A stretch of 64,000 nt of DNA from Antarcticibacterium flavum (GTDB lineage: Bacteria; Bacteroidota; Bacteroidia; Flavobacteriales; Flavobacteriaceae). This document shows, piece after piece, positions 18,825 to 27,421 of this stretch. Location: NCBI RefSeq assembly GCF_006159205.1, contig NZ_CP040812.1, positions 682,001-746,000 of the forward strand, read 5' to 3'. Position 1 is the stretch's first letter, and each line of letters begins with the position of its first letter. Under the pieces are notes generated by a model. The model had not been told where the DNA came from, ran no database searches, and was given only the letters and a program-made list of their open reading frames with translations. Both the position numbers and the translations under genes were made by a program.

Positions 18825-18837
18825 ATGTTATTAACAT
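18825..18837. promoter_or_regulatory. Palindrome ATGTTA-T-TAACAT upstream of the dioxygenase gene
   Basis: Perfect 6-1-6 inverted repeat about 117 bases upstream of the MhqO-like start, in an otherwise featureless 474-bp intergenic region. It could be an operator; no regulator gene is adjacent to support this. Confidence 0.3.
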
Positions 18838-18953
18838 AGGTCAACATTTTTCCGGCTTTTGATGCCGATCTTTGAGGTACAAAGACAGGTAAATAAATGA
18901 AAAGTCCAGTCTGTGGCTATTAGTTAAAAAAGAAGCATTCAAAATTTTAGATT

Positions 18954-19889
18954 ATGGAAAAGAAAATAAAAGGTTTACATCACATTACTGCAATTGCAGG
19001 AGATCCCCAGCGCAATTATGATTTTTATACCAAAACTCTAGGTTTAAGGATGGTAAAAAAAACGGTGAACTTCGACGATCCTAAGACATATCACTTTTAT
19101 TTCGGGGATGAAGTGGGAACCCCGGGAAGTATTCTTACATTTTTCCCCTGGCCCGGAGCCAGGCAGGGACAGGATGGTGCCGGGATGGCTACCGAGATTG
19201 GCTACTCTGTACCCAAAGGAAGCCTTGAGTTCTGGAAAGACAGGTTTGAAGAAAAGAACGTACGGCATTTCCAGATCAAGGAGCAATTTGGGGAGAGAAA
19301 ACTGCTTTTCCTGGATCCCGATGGTCTAAAATTAAGCCTCATTGAAACCACCAATGACGACAGGCAGGGATTTAAAAGCAACGAGGTGAAAGCAGATGCC
19401 GCTATCAAAGGGTTTCATTCTGTTACCCTTACACTTAATTTTGCTGAAGAAACCGCAGCGGTATTAACCGATATTTTCGGCTATGAAAAGCTCTCCGAAG
19501 AAGGAAGCTTTCACCGTTATAAAACTGATGCAACGGAGAATGCCGCAATAGTAGATCTTTTTATTCTGCCAGATGCATACAGGGGCATCAATGCAGCCGG
19601 CACCAATCATCATGTAGCTTTTAGGGTGAAGGATGAAGAAGATTTGATGCAAATGCGGGAAAAAGTGCTGGCAAAAGGTTTACATATTACAGAAAAAATA
19701 GACAGGGATTATTTCTATTCCCTGTATTTCCGGGAACCGGGCGGCGTCCTCTTTGAGATCGCGACAGATAATCCCGGCTTTGCCACAGATGAAACAGTAG
19801 ATGAACTTGGCTCCTCCCTCCAATTACCCGCAAGGTACAGAGGAGCAAGAGAGCAAATTGAAAAGGCACTGCCGGAGTTGAGGGAATAG
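18954..19889 (+). CDS. Ring-cleaving dioxygenase, MhqO-like, two VOC domains
   Basis: A 311-residue protein of two vicinal-oxygen-chelate modules (about 5-140 and 150-290). Likely metal ligands are the His of GLHHITAI, the His of GFHSVTLT and the Glu of GVLFEIAT. It matches the MhqO/LinE-like glyoxalase group that opens hydroquinone-type rings. In Bacillus the partner MhqD carboxylesterase is co-regulated with MhqO, and here an MhqD-like hydrolase is the next gene, 400 bases downstream. A role in detoxifying quinones or other electrophiles is therefore plausible. The downstream intergenic DNA carries heptamer repeats. Confidence 0.85.
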   Translation: MEKKIKGLHHITAIAGDPQRNYDFYTKTLGLRMVKKTVNFDDPKTYHFYFGDEVGTPGSILTFFPWPGARQGQDGAGMATEIGYSVPKGSLEFWKDRFEEKNVRHFQIKEQFGERKLLFLDPDGLKLSLIETTNDDRQGFKSNEVKADAAIKGFHSVTLTLNFAEETAAVLTDIFGYEKLSEEGSFHRYKTDATENAAIVDLFILPDAYRGINAAGTNHHVAFRVKDEEDLMQMREKVLAKGLHITEKIDRDYFYSLYFREPGGVLFEIATDNPGFATDETVDELGSSLQLPARYRGAREQIEKALPELRE

Positions 19890-19892
19890 CTC

Positions 19893-20283
19893 TGTTGTTT
19901 GGTGTTTGGTGTTTGGGGTTAATTAGTTAGGGTGGATTCGTTAGTTCGTGAGGCGTTGATTCGTTAGTTCGGAATTCTTTAAATGGAAAAACTGGGTAAT
20001 TGGTAATTGAAAATTGCATATACATTCTTTTAGCTAGTTAGCGGGGGATTTGCGATTTGAGCTACGATAAACGTGCTCCGTCAATCTGTTCCCGCTACGG
20101 ACTAACGACTAACGACCAACGACTACTTTTTGAAACTTCTTTTTAAACTCCTTTAAAAACTCCGTGGTTAAATAAAAATTAGTCTCTAAAAAAGCACCAA
20201 TAATCAGGCAAGCTCAAACTCATAACCATACCCCATAACTCTTAACTCTTAACTCTTAACCCTAATCCATAACTCATAACTCA
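19893..20283 (+). repeat. Intergenic region with several short heptamer arrays
   Basis: Between the dioxygenase and esterase genes. It contains tttggtg repeats (19896-19918), a 'gattcgttagttcg' unit twice (about 19935-19975), cgactaa/cgaccaa heptamers (20099-20126), ttaactc heptamers (20234-20262) and ataactc heptamers (20267-20282). The last array abuts the esterase start. No ORF of coding character is seen. Confidence 0.7.
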
Positions 20284-20290
20284 AAAAAAA

Positions 20291-20905
20291 ATGCATACCA
20301 AAAACATACTTACAGCAGGAAAAGACCTAAAAGATGCAAAAAAAGCAATGATCTTCCTTCACGGCCGTGGAGGAACGGCACAGGATATACTGAGCCTTGC
20401 AGATCATTTACCGGTGGAGGACTTTGCGCTTTTTGCTCCCCAGGCTACCGGCAATACCTGGTATCCCTATTCATTTCTCGCACCTCCCGCTCAAAATGAA
20501 CCCGGCCTCTCTTCTGCCCTGGAAATCCTGAAGGATCTACTGGATGAGATACAACTACAGGGAATAGCTGCAGAGAACATATACTTTGCAGGGTTCTCCC
20601 AGGGAGCCTGCCTCACTGCCGAATTTGTTACCCGAAATGCTTCCCGATATGGAGGAGTTATAATCTTCACCGGCGGCCTTATTGGCGACAGGATATATGA
20701 AAATTATAAGGGAGATTTTGCAGGCACGCCGGTTTTCATTGGCAGCGGAAACCCGGATGCCCATGTTCCCGTAGAGCGGGTGAAAGAAACCCAGCAAATT
20801 ATGCAGGAGATGAATGCCCGGGTGGAGGTAAAGATCTATGACAACAGGCCGCATACTATTTCCCGTGATGAAATAGAATTGGCGGTAAAATTTATTTTTG
20901 AATGA
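20291..20905 (+). CDS. Alpha/beta hydrolase, carboxylesterase/phospholipase family (MhqD/YpfH-like)
   Basis: A 204-residue cytoplasmic serine hydrolase. It shows the oxyanion-hole segment FLHGRGG, the nucleophile elbow GFSQG (S103), the acid D156 in SGNPDAHVP and the base H188 in NRPHT, at the normal spacing for the phospholipase/carboxylesterase family. Its position after an MhqO-like dioxygenase recalls the MhqO/MhqD pair of Firmicutes that counters quinone stress. The natural ester substrate is unknown. Confidence 0.87.
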   Translation: MHTKNILTAGKDLKDAKKAMIFLHGRGGTAQDILSLADHLPVEDFALFAPQATGNTWYPYSFLAPPAQNEPGLSSALEILKDLLDEIQLQGIAAENIYFAGFSQGACLTAEFVTRNASRYGGVIIFTGGLIGDRIYENYKGDFAGTPVFIGSGNPDAHVPVERVKETQQIMQEMNARVEVKIYDNRPHTISRDEIELAVKFIFE

Positions 20906-20935
20906 TGGAGAATTTTTAATCACCTTATCGCGCTC

Positions 20936-20958
20936 AAGATACTGTTTTTGAGTATCTT
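20936..20958. promoter_or_regulatory. Perfect inverted repeat AAGATACT-N7-AGTATCTT
   Basis: Eight-base arms with a 7-nt spacer, between the esterase stop (20905) and the DUF5996 start (20980). No T run follows, so it is a poor terminator; it could be an operator or an RNA hairpin near the start of the next gene. Confidence 0.35.
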
Positions 20959-20979
20959 ATTAGTTCAAAAATTGAAAAT

Positions 20980-21879
20980 ATGGAAAACAAGTGGCCTGTT
21001 CTATCGTATGAAAATGGAAAAAAAACGTATGAAACACTTCATATGTTTACCCAGATCCTGGGGAAGATAAAGCTGGAAACCCTGCCCTGGCAAAATCACT
21101 CCTGGCATGTGACCTTAAAATTCACCCCTACGGGCCTTACAACCAATACCCTGCCCTACAAAGACATATTTTTTCAAATTGATCTTGATTTGGTGAAGCA
21201 TATTTTAAAGATCACGACCAGCCGGGGGGAAAAAAGGACATTTGAATTGAGAGGCCTATCTGTTTCCTCCTTTAATGAAAGACTCTTCAATGAATTAAGG
21301 GAATTGAAGATAGCTATAGAAATTTACGGCAAACCTGTAGAAATAGAGCACCCAATTCCTTTTGCAGAAGACAACATGCATAATACATATGATCCTGTCC
21401 AGGCAGGTGATCTACACCATGCCCTGCTGGCCATGCAACAGGTTTTCTTCGAGTTTAAGTGCGGTTTTAAAGGAAAAAGTAGCGACGTGCATTTTTTTTG
21501 GGGAAGTTTTGATCTGGCAGTGTCCTTTTTCTCCGGCCGGAAAGCACCGGAACATCCCGGTGGATTTCCAAACCTGGCAAATTGGGTCGCGGTGGAAGCA
21601 TACTCCCACGAAGTTATGAGTTTTGGGTTTTGGCCGGGCAGTGAAGCCCTGCCGGAAGCTGCATTTTACTCCTACCTCTACCCGGAACCGGAAGGTTATA
21701 AAGAAGCGGCCATAAAACCCGGGGAAGCCTACTACCACCCAAACCTAAGAGAATTTGTCCTACCATACAAAGCAGTGGCAAACGCAAAGGATCCGAATAA
21801 AAAATTGAAGGAATTTCTGGAAAGCGCCTACTCGGCAGGAACCAATCTCGCTAATTGGAACATGGACCTCCTGGAATGA
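20980..21879 (+). CDS. DUF5996 family protein
   Basis: A 299-residue soluble protein that I recognise as DUF5996 from its opening (WPxLSYENGKxTYETLHMFTQILGKIKL...LPWxNHSWHVTL) and the later segment HFFWGSFDLAVSFFSGR. No catalytic motif is known for the family. It has no signal peptide or membrane helix. It lies between an MhqD-like esterase and a pirin, all on the same strand, in a stress-type neighbourhood; no function should be inferred beyond that. Confidence 0.8.
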   Translation: MENKWPVLSYENGKKTYETLHMFTQILGKIKLETLPWQNHSWHVTLKFTPTGLTTNTLPYKDIFFQIDLDLVKHILKITTSRGEKRTFELRGLSVSSFNERLFNELRELKIAIEIYGKPVEIEHPIPFAEDNMHNTYDPVQAGDLHHALLAMQQVFFEFKCGFKGKSSDVHFFWGSFDLAVSFFSGRKAPEHPGGFPNLANWVAVEAYSHEVMSFGFWPGSEALPEAAFYSYLYPEPEGYKEAAIKPGEAYYHPNLREFVLPYKAVANAKDPNKKLKEFLESAYSAGTNLANWNMDLLE

Positions 21880-22032
21880 CTCATATGAGAATGTTTAAAA
21901 TAGCAAGATTTATACAAATAAAAAGCAAATGTAAGATATTCCAGGAAAAGGACACTAAACCAGGAAAATCCGGGCAAAAGAGAAAAACCATTTTCATAAG
22001 AATGGAATAATACATAAAATAAAAGGAATCTT

Positions 22033-22947
22033 ATGGTTAAAATTGTAATTGATGCCCGCCAGGCTTCCCTTGGAGAAGGAATGAAGGTAAAACGTATCCT
22101 GCCATTTAGAAAACAACGAATGGTGGGGCCTTTTATATTTATGGACCATGGAGGGCCGGTAGACCTGCGCCCTGACCTTAAAAAATCCATGGACGTGCTG
22201 CCGCATCCTCATATTGGACTTTCAACGGTTAGCTACCTCTTCAGTGGGGAACTGGTCCACCGGGACAGCCTGGGGGTACAGCAGGTGATACGTCCAGGCG
22301 AGGTAAACTGGATGACTGCAGGAAGCGGGATCTCTCATTCTGAAAGATTTGAAGATCCGGGAATTCTTTCTGAAAATTCCCTGGAATTGATACAAACCTG
22401 GGTCGCGCTTCCCGAAAAATATGAGGAAGCACAACCATCTTTCGAAAATTATAAACCCGAAGAATTGCCGGTCTATACAGGCAAAGGTGTCTGGATGCGC
22501 CTTATTGCCGGGGACGCCTATGGTTTAAAGAATGATGTGAGTACCCACTCCCCTCTTTTTTATTTGCACGTGAAGCTGGATAAAGAGGCCCGATTTGGAT
22601 TGCCTGAAAAACATAGCGAAAGAGGGATCTATATTGCAAAGGGAAAACTTAAAATAGGCAGCACTGTATATTCTGCAGGGCAAATGCTTGTTTTTGAACC
22701 GGGTGTAGATCCTGTGATCATAGCAACAGAACCTGCAGACCTTATGGTCCTGGGAGGGGAGCCCCTTGGAGAGCGTTATATTTGGTGGAATTTCGTTTCT
22801 TCCCGTAAGGAACGCATTGAACAGGCAAAAGAAGACTGGAAACAGGGCAGGATCCTGCTACCTCCTACAGATGATGAGGAGTTCATCCCGTTGCCAGAAA
22901 ATCCTTTTAAACCCAGGGATAATCCTTCCCCGGAACCTTTATCCTGA
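22033..22947 (+). CDS. Pirin family protein
   Basis: A bicupin protein of 304 residues. Metal ligands expected for pirin are present in the N-terminal cupin: H58 and H60 in LPHPHIG, H102 and E104 in SGISHSERF. Bacterial pirins include quercetin 2,3-dioxygenases and proteins that respond to redox or electrophile stress. The C-terminal cupin (about 165-265) lacks the His cluster, as usual. Same strand as the esterase and DUF5996 genes, with a 153-bp gap. Confidence 0.9.
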   Translation: MVKIVIDARQASLGEGMKVKRILPFRKQRMVGPFIFMDHGGPVDLRPDLKKSMDVLPHPHIGLSTVSYLFSGELVHRDSLGVQQVIRPGEVNWMTAGSGISHSERFEDPGILSENSLELIQTWVALPEKYEEAQPSFENYKPEELPVYTGKGVWMRLIAGDAYGLKNDVSTHSPLFYLHVKLDKEARFGLPEKHSERGIYIAKGKLKIGSTVYSAGQMLVFEPGVDPVIIATEPADLMVLGGEPLGERYIWWNFVSSRKERIEQAKEDWKQGRILLPPTDDEEFIPLPENPFKPRDNPSPEPLS

Positions 22948-22999
22948 AAAGCAGGGAATCACAAATCGCTAAAATCTTAACCGGCAATTCAGTTAAATC

Positions 23000-23020
23000 T
23001 TTATCCTTCTTAAGGATAAA
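23000..23020. terminator. Hairpin between convergent pirin and MscS genes
   Basis: Perfect 9-bp stem TTTATCCTT / AAGGATAAA with a 3-nt loop, placed between two converging genes. The following T tract is short, so termination is likely but not strong. Confidence 0.5.
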
Positions 23021-23037
23021 AGTATATTCTAACGCAC

Positions 23038-24117
23038 TCAGGCCTTAGGTTGTAATTTGATATTTGGCAGTCCAATTTTATCAGGATGCTTCAGCAACTC
23101 TTCTATAATCTTTTGAAAAAGTTTTGTTTTCACGAACTCAGAATTCTTGGGTCGGGAAAGATATCTTAGGGTCACTTCTATCCAGCCGTTGGTATGCGCC
23201 TTCAGAATAATTGTAGGTCTTTCCTTTACTTCCAGTTCATCAATAAGGGTGCCTGCCAGTATATCCTTAAAGCGTTTTACCCTTCGCATCATCGCCTCCC
23301 CAATTTCATCCTCTGCCATCCTGCGTATAATATCCCCCGCAAACTGAAGATCGGTATCATAGGAGACAAAGAAAGACAGTTCCTTCCAGATAAATGGGAA
23401 CAGCGGCCAGGAATAGTTATAGATATATTCGTTAAAGATCCTTGAATTTGAAAATTTAATGATACGTCCGCTGGGATGGTCGCCGGTGAGATAATCTCCC
23501 CTAAATTCCCAAAGCGTGGTATCGAGATAGCCAACATTTATGACATCCCCGTAAACAGCCCCAATCCTAATGCGGTCACCTACTTCATAGGGTTTCCTTA
23601 TCAACAAATAGATCCAGCCAAAAAAACTGCTTAAGGGATTTTGTAATGCCAAACCAACTATAAGGGATACCACCCCAAAAGAGACCATGGTGGCATACCA
23701 GTTTGTAAAGAAAAGGGATAGGGTGATGATGAATATTAGAATACCCGAGAACAGGTTGATGATATTGCGCAGGTTGTAAGCAACAGAACCATCGGCTATC
23801 CTTCGGCTTACAATCCTTTTAAAAAGTCTGTTTAGTACCAGCACAAATGAAGCAAACATAAAACCCAGTACTATTTTTTGCAGCGCAGGAATATAGGAGG
23901 CCTGTATTGGGAAATATTTCCACTCCAGCAGGAAATAAAGAAAAATACAAACAGCCGAAATTATTATAGTAACAGCAAGGGCAGACATGCCCTGTTTTTC
24001 CTCCTCTTTTGTTTCCTCGGTCTTCTCCTCAGATGAAAGTTTTATGGCGTCCTGTACCTTTTCATCTTTCAGGATATCCTCGATTTCCTGTGCTTCAGTT
24101 TTGTCCTGTGATTCCAT
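23038..24117 (-). CDS. MscS-family mechanosensitive channel
   Basis: A 359-residue inner-membrane protein. A charged N terminus of about 45 residues precedes three to four membrane helices. The pore-helix/beta-domain segment is recognisable: VGLALQNPLSSFFGWIYLLIRKPYEVGDRIRIGAVYGDVINVG is the MscS signature. It opens when membrane tension rises and releases solutes on hypo-osmotic shock. It stands alone in its orientation. Confidence 0.9.
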   Translation of the reverse strand: MESQDKTEAQEIEDILKDEKVQDAIKLSSEEKTEETKEEEKQGMSALAVTIIISAVCIFLYFLLEWKYFPIQASYIPALQKIVLGFMFASFVLVLNRLFKRIVSRRIADGSVAYNLRNIINLFSGILIFIITLSLFFTNWYATMVSFGVVSLIVGLALQNPLSSFFGWIYLLIRKPYEVGDRIRIGAVYGDVINVGYLDTTLWEFRGDYLTGDHPSGRIIKFSNSRIFNEYIYNYSWPLFPFIWKELSFFVSYDTDLQFAGDIIRRMAEDEIGEAMMRRVKRFKDILAGTLIDELEVKERPTIILKAHTNGWIEVTLRYLSRPKNSEFVKTKLFQKIIEELLKHPDKIGLPNIKLQPKA

Positions 24118-24233
24118 AAGAAATTTTGGTTAGCACCCTAAAATACTAAAAAGTCTATCTCTTACAGCTCTTTGAAGCCTAAGCAATAGAAGGTTTAACA
24201 AGGTTTTACGATTTCTTCAGCAATTAAGCCCGA

Positions 24234-24270
24234 GCAAAAAAAATCCGGATCAATTAAATGATCCGGATTT
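24234..24270 (-). terminator. Intrinsic terminator of the YceI-DoxX operon
   Basis: Stem AAATCCGGATCA / TGATCCGGATTT (24241-24252 with 24259-24270). On the minus strand it is followed by a run of T, 20 bases after the doxX stop. Confidence 0.85.
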
Positions 24271-24290
24271 ATTCCAAAAAGTTGGGGTAA

Positions 24291-24743
24291 TTATGCGTTT
24301 TGCAAGCTCATTTTATTTTGCTGTACCAGGACTGCATCCAGAGAATATTTACCGCTTCCAAGAATTAATAGCACTATATATGACATCAAGTAGTGTAATC
24401 CCAGTTCCTGGCTCGAGAAAGGATCTGTTGCATGAATATAGAATACTGCCACCATCATAGTAATTATCAAAGGTATAGCTGCGAATCTCGTAGCCAGTCC
24501 TATAAGGATCAAAACAGAACATACAACCTCAGCAAAGACTGCAAGTGCCAGGGAGATCATTGGGCTTAATCCCATCACTCCGGGAAATTGTGAGGCATCC
24601 CCGCTAAACAACATTTGCATTTTGGGAAAACCATGCACCAGCATCATCGAGGCAACACCTATTCTTACAATCAGCAAGGCTATACTTACCTGCTCATTTC
24701 CTATGTTTATTCCAAGCAATTTTTTCATTTTCTTTTTCTTCAT
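24291..24743 (-). CDS. DoxX family membrane protein
   Basis: A 150-residue inner-membrane protein with four helices, of the DoxX type: RIGVASMMLVHGFPKM in helix 1 and the later FAEVVCSVLILIGLATRFAAIPL are family hallmarks. DoxX proteins occur with thiol and quinone stress genes and, in mycobacteria, with superoxide dismutase and a sulfurtransferase. A second Met six residues in (24728) could be the start instead. It is the last gene of the five-gene group 27247-24291. Confidence 0.88.
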   Translation of the reverse strand: MKKKKMKKLLGINIGNEQVSIALLIVRIGVASMMLVHGFPKMQMLFSGDASQFPGVMGLSPMISLALAVFAEVVCSVLILIGLATRFAAIPLIITMMVAVFYIHATDPFSSQELGLHYLMSYIVLLILGSGKYSLDAVLVQQNKMSLQNA

Positions 24744-24835
24744 TTAGTAAATAAAACCATAAGGCCCGGGGGTGAGTAGGGTCACATTTCCTAAGCTTTC
24801 GCGAGATAAACCCGGGACCCTTTGGTTTCTAAATA

Positions 24836-25399
24836 TTATTTTTTGAACTCTGCATCTACTTTAATCCTTACATCATCACTTAAAGCTGCTTCAGGAAAAT
24901 CTGGACCAATATTGAATTCTTGCCTGCTCACCTCTCCTGTGATCTGGAAACCGGCTACCTGGGTGCCATCATCTTTTGTGATAGTTCCTCTATGCCATAC
25001 ATCCAGCGTAACGGGCTTAGTGATTCCGTGAAGGCTTAGATCCCCTGTTACTTTATACCTGTTCTCTCCATCTTTTTTAACTGACTTACTTTTAAAGGTC
25101 AACTCAGGATGTTTTTCAACTGCGAAAAAATCATCACTTCTAAGGTGATTATCCCTTCTCTCTACCCCTGTGTCTACAGAATTTACATCTATAGTAACAT
25201 TGTAAGTGGCGTTATCCAGGCCATTGGTAGTATTGATGCTCGCATCAAAGCTGCGAAACAATCCTGTAACCTCCGCAATTCCCATATGGGTGATCCCAAA
25301 AGATACCTGTGAATGGGCTTTGTCTACGGTCCAGGTAGTTTGGGCGAAAAGCCCTGTGCTTAATAAAGCAACGAATGCAAATAAAATTCCTTTTTTCAT
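24836..25399 (-). CDS. Exported YceI-family protein
   Basis: A 187-residue YceI protein with a cleavable signal (near LFAQ). The family pattern is complete: TTWTVDKAHSQVSFGITHMGI, RRDNHLRSDDFF, LSLHGITKPVTL and an intact C-terminal strand. YceI proteins bind polyprenyl-type quinones or fatty amphiphiles in a lipocalin-like barrel. It lies between the FrnE-like and DoxX genes and is the exported counterpart of the cytoplasmic YceI at the head of the same gene group. Confidence 0.9.
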   Translation of the reverse strand: MKKGILFAFVALLSTGLFAQTTWTVDKAHSQVSFGITHMGIAEVTGLFRSFDASINTTNGLDNATYNVTIDVNSVDTGVERRDNHLRSDDFFAVEKHPELTFKSKSVKKDGENRYKVTGDLSLHGITKPVTLDVWHRGTITKDDGTQVAGFQITGEVSRQEFNIGPDFPEAALSDDVRIKVDAEFKK

Positions 25400-25459
25400 G
25401 ATTGTTTAATTTGAATGTTTAGTTAATTACTGTTTTATGTTCCTGTATTTATGGATTGC

Positions 25460-26161
25460 TCAATCACAATTACCATCGGGCTTACAGGAATCCCCTTCTA
25501 TGATCTCTATATCATTATTCTTTTGAGTGTATTCCTCCCATGATTTCTCCAGGGTTTGTAAAAATGCTTCTGTAGATTGCGCTCCAGATACGCCATAGCG
25601 ATTATCGAACACGAAGAAGGGAACTCCCCTTACCCCAATGTTGCGGGCATCCATCTCATCCTGCTTTACCTCATATTCAAAGGAATTTGAAGCCAGGACC
25701 TCTTTCACCTCTTCAGCATTTAAACCTATCGATTCCCCGGTTTCTATGAGAACATCAAAATCATCGATATTCCTTGCTTCTTCAAAATGTACCTTAAAAA
25801 GGGCTTCTTCGATCTCGTTACCCAAACTTTTGGTTTTAGCCATTTGGATAAGCCGGTGGGCATTGAAGGAATTTGCAAGAACCGAGTCCTCCAGGTTAAA
25901 ATTAAGACCTACTTCCTTTGCCATTTGAGTGGCGCCGCCCAGCATTTGCTTTGCCTGCTCCCGGCTTACTCCTTTAGCTTTTACGAAATAATCTACAGTA
26001 CTTATATCTGTTCTTGTTTCCAGGGTGGGATCAAGCTGAAAGCTTTTCCAGTTTACCTTTATCTTATCCCGCTGCGGAAACTTTTCCAGTGCTGCTTCAA
26101 ATTTTCTCTTTCCTATATAGCAGAAAGGACATCTAACATCTGAAAATATATCTATAACCAT
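25460..26161 (-). CDS. FrnE-like DsbA-family oxidoreductase
   Basis: A cytoplasmic 233-residue DsbA-fold protein without a signal peptide. The active site is RCPFC (C11, C14) and the cis-Pro loop is RGVPFFVF. These and the overall length match FrnE/2-hydroxychromene isomerase-like proteins; Deinococcus FrnE is a cytoplasmic disulfide oxidoreductase active in oxidative stress. An additional C-terminal cysteine pair (DSCKPDGNCD) may act as a redox or metal site. It starts two bases after the end of the Rossmann-fold gene, so the two are cotranscribed. Confidence 0.87.
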   Translation of the reverse strand: MVIDIFSDVRCPFCYIGKRKFEAALEKFPQRDKIKVNWKSFQLDPTLETRTDISTVDYFVKAKGVSREQAKQMLGGATQMAKEVGLNFNLEDSVLANSFNAHRLIQMAKTKSLGNEIEEALFKVHFEEARNIDDFDVLIETGESIGLNAEEVKEVLASNSFEYEVKQDEMDARNIGVRGVPFFVFDNRYGVSGAQSTEAFLQTLEKSWEEYTQKNNDIEIIEGDSCKPDGNCD

Positions 26162-26163
26162 TT

Positions 26164-26655
26164 TTATTTTTTTAATGTATAACCGGCTTCCTCAAAAAAG
26201 CCCCTCACCGTTAACAGTGATCCCTCATCATTTCCCAGTAGTCCTACCTGCATCTTTTCAATATTCAGGACTACCTTCACTACCATTGAATGTGGGAGCA
26301 GTTCCTCAAAATTTACTTTATCTTTCAAAATAGGGCAATCCTCTTCATGTGATAATATAAGAACGATCTTTTGAGTAGCAACTTCCTTTATTTTTTCAAT
26401 AAGACCTTGTTCTATAGTTTCAGGATGGGTAAAGGCAATCACATCGGCTTCCCAGCATCCTTCTTTCTCACAGGTGGTAAAATCAACCTCTGCAGGAGGG
26501 TTTGCAGAATCCAGGCGGTTCTTTAGCGCTAGTTCCTTTTCTTCATCATTTGAAACAAACAGCAGGCGAACATTTTTTCCTGCCAGCTGCTTAGCAAGGG
26601 CAGGACAAAAATTGCCGGTATCACCTATGATTGCTATCGTTCTTTCTGCCTTCAT
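26164..26655 (-). CDS. Small Rossmann-fold NAD(P)-binding protein
   Basis: A 163-residue protein. The N terminus TIAIIGDTGNFCPALAKQLAGKNVRLLFVSND is a dinucleotide-binding Rossmann start, although the glycine motif is IGDTGN and not GxGxxG. It is much shorter than F420- or NADP-dependent reductases and has only the nucleotide-binding half, like proteins annotated as 'NADPH-dependent F420 reductase-like'. Two cysteines stand close together (TTCEKEGCW). It immediately precedes the FrnE-like gene. Activity is unknown; a redox role is inferred from context. Confidence 0.65.
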   Translation of the reverse strand: MKAERTIAIIGDTGNFCPALAKQLAGKNVRLLFVSNDEEKELALKNRLDSANPPAEVDFTTCEKEGCWEADVIAFTHPETIEQGLIEKIKEVATQKIVLILSHEEDCPILKDKVNFEELLPHSMVVKVVLNIEKMQVGLLGNDEGSLLTVRGFFEEAGYTLKK

Positions 26656-26719
26656 TCTATCATCATTTAAATAATTCCCGGGAACAGGGTTTACAGTTCC
26701 CGGAAAATATGGTTTCCTT

Positions 26720-27247
26720 TTAAGCTTGTTTTACAAACTGTACTTCGGTATTTATTCTCACCTGGTCGCTTACAACTACACTTCCGGCCTCGGTGACTGC
26801 ATCCCAGGTCAAACCAAATTCTTTACGGCTTATTTTTCCTGAAACTGTCAATCCGGCTTTTGTTTGCCCGTAAGGGTCTACTACCACTCCTCCAAAATCA
26901 ACATCCAGGGTTACAGGTTTCGTAGTATTCCTTATAGTAAGTTCTCCTTCCAGCTTTTCAGTTTCCACATCAAACTTGCTGGCGCGAAAGATCATTTCAG
27001 CATTTTCATCGGCAGCAAAGAAATCGGCAGACCTAAGGTGCTCGTCACGTTGTTCGTTATTTGTATTTATAGACTTAACATCTGCTTTAAACTCGATATT
27101 GCTTATAGATTTGAATTCATCGCTCTCACTTTCAGCATACCCCTCAAAAACCTTGAAGTTCCCGGTTACTGTTGAAATCATTAAGTGTTTTACTTTGAAT
27201 GTTACTTCACTGTGGGTTGGATCGATTGTCCATTTTGTATTTGCCAT
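26720..27247 (-). CDS. Cytoplasmic YceI-family protein
   Basis: A 175-residue YceI protein without a signal peptide, starting MANTKWTIDPTHSEVTFKVKHLMIS and carrying EQRDEHLRSADFF, LTIRNTTKPVTLDV and the C-terminal RINTEVQFVK. It is first of the gene order YceI, Rossmann, FrnE, YceI, DoxX, all on the minus strand with gaps of 2-92 bases. A CRP-type palindrome lies about 90 bases upstream. Confidence 0.9.
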   Translation of the reverse strand: MANTKWTIDPTHSEVTFKVKHLMISTVTGNFKVFEGYAESESDEFKSISNIEFKADVKSINTNNEQRDEHLRSADFFAADENAEMIFRASKFDVETEKLEGELTIRNTTKPVTLDVDFGGVVVDPYGQTKAGLTVSGKISRKEFGLTWDAVTEAGSVVVSDQVRINTEVQFVKQA

Positions 27248-27335
27248 AATTTTCTAATTTTTAGTTACTAATTAATTACAGGACAAATTTACCTCGACAT
27301 TACGGGGTACCCAATGACATAGATTAATAAATGTA

Positions 27336-27351
27336 TGTGATCTATATCACA
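27336..27351. promoter_or_regulatory. Perfect CRP-type site TGTGA-N6-TCACA
   Basis: TGTGATCTATATCACA, identical to the classical CRP half-site consensus with 6-bp arms (TGTGAT/ATCACA). It lies in the 174-bp gap between the Crp/Fnr gene's stop and the start of the YceI operon, about 90 bases upstream of the latter. The adjacent Crp/Fnr protein is the natural candidate to bind it (inference). Confidence 0.65.
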
Positions 27352-27421
27352 GTTTTTTCTTAGGATTAAGTTAAAGCCCTGTGAACAGAGGGTTTTGGAA
27401 AGAATTTGGAATTCCGGTTCC

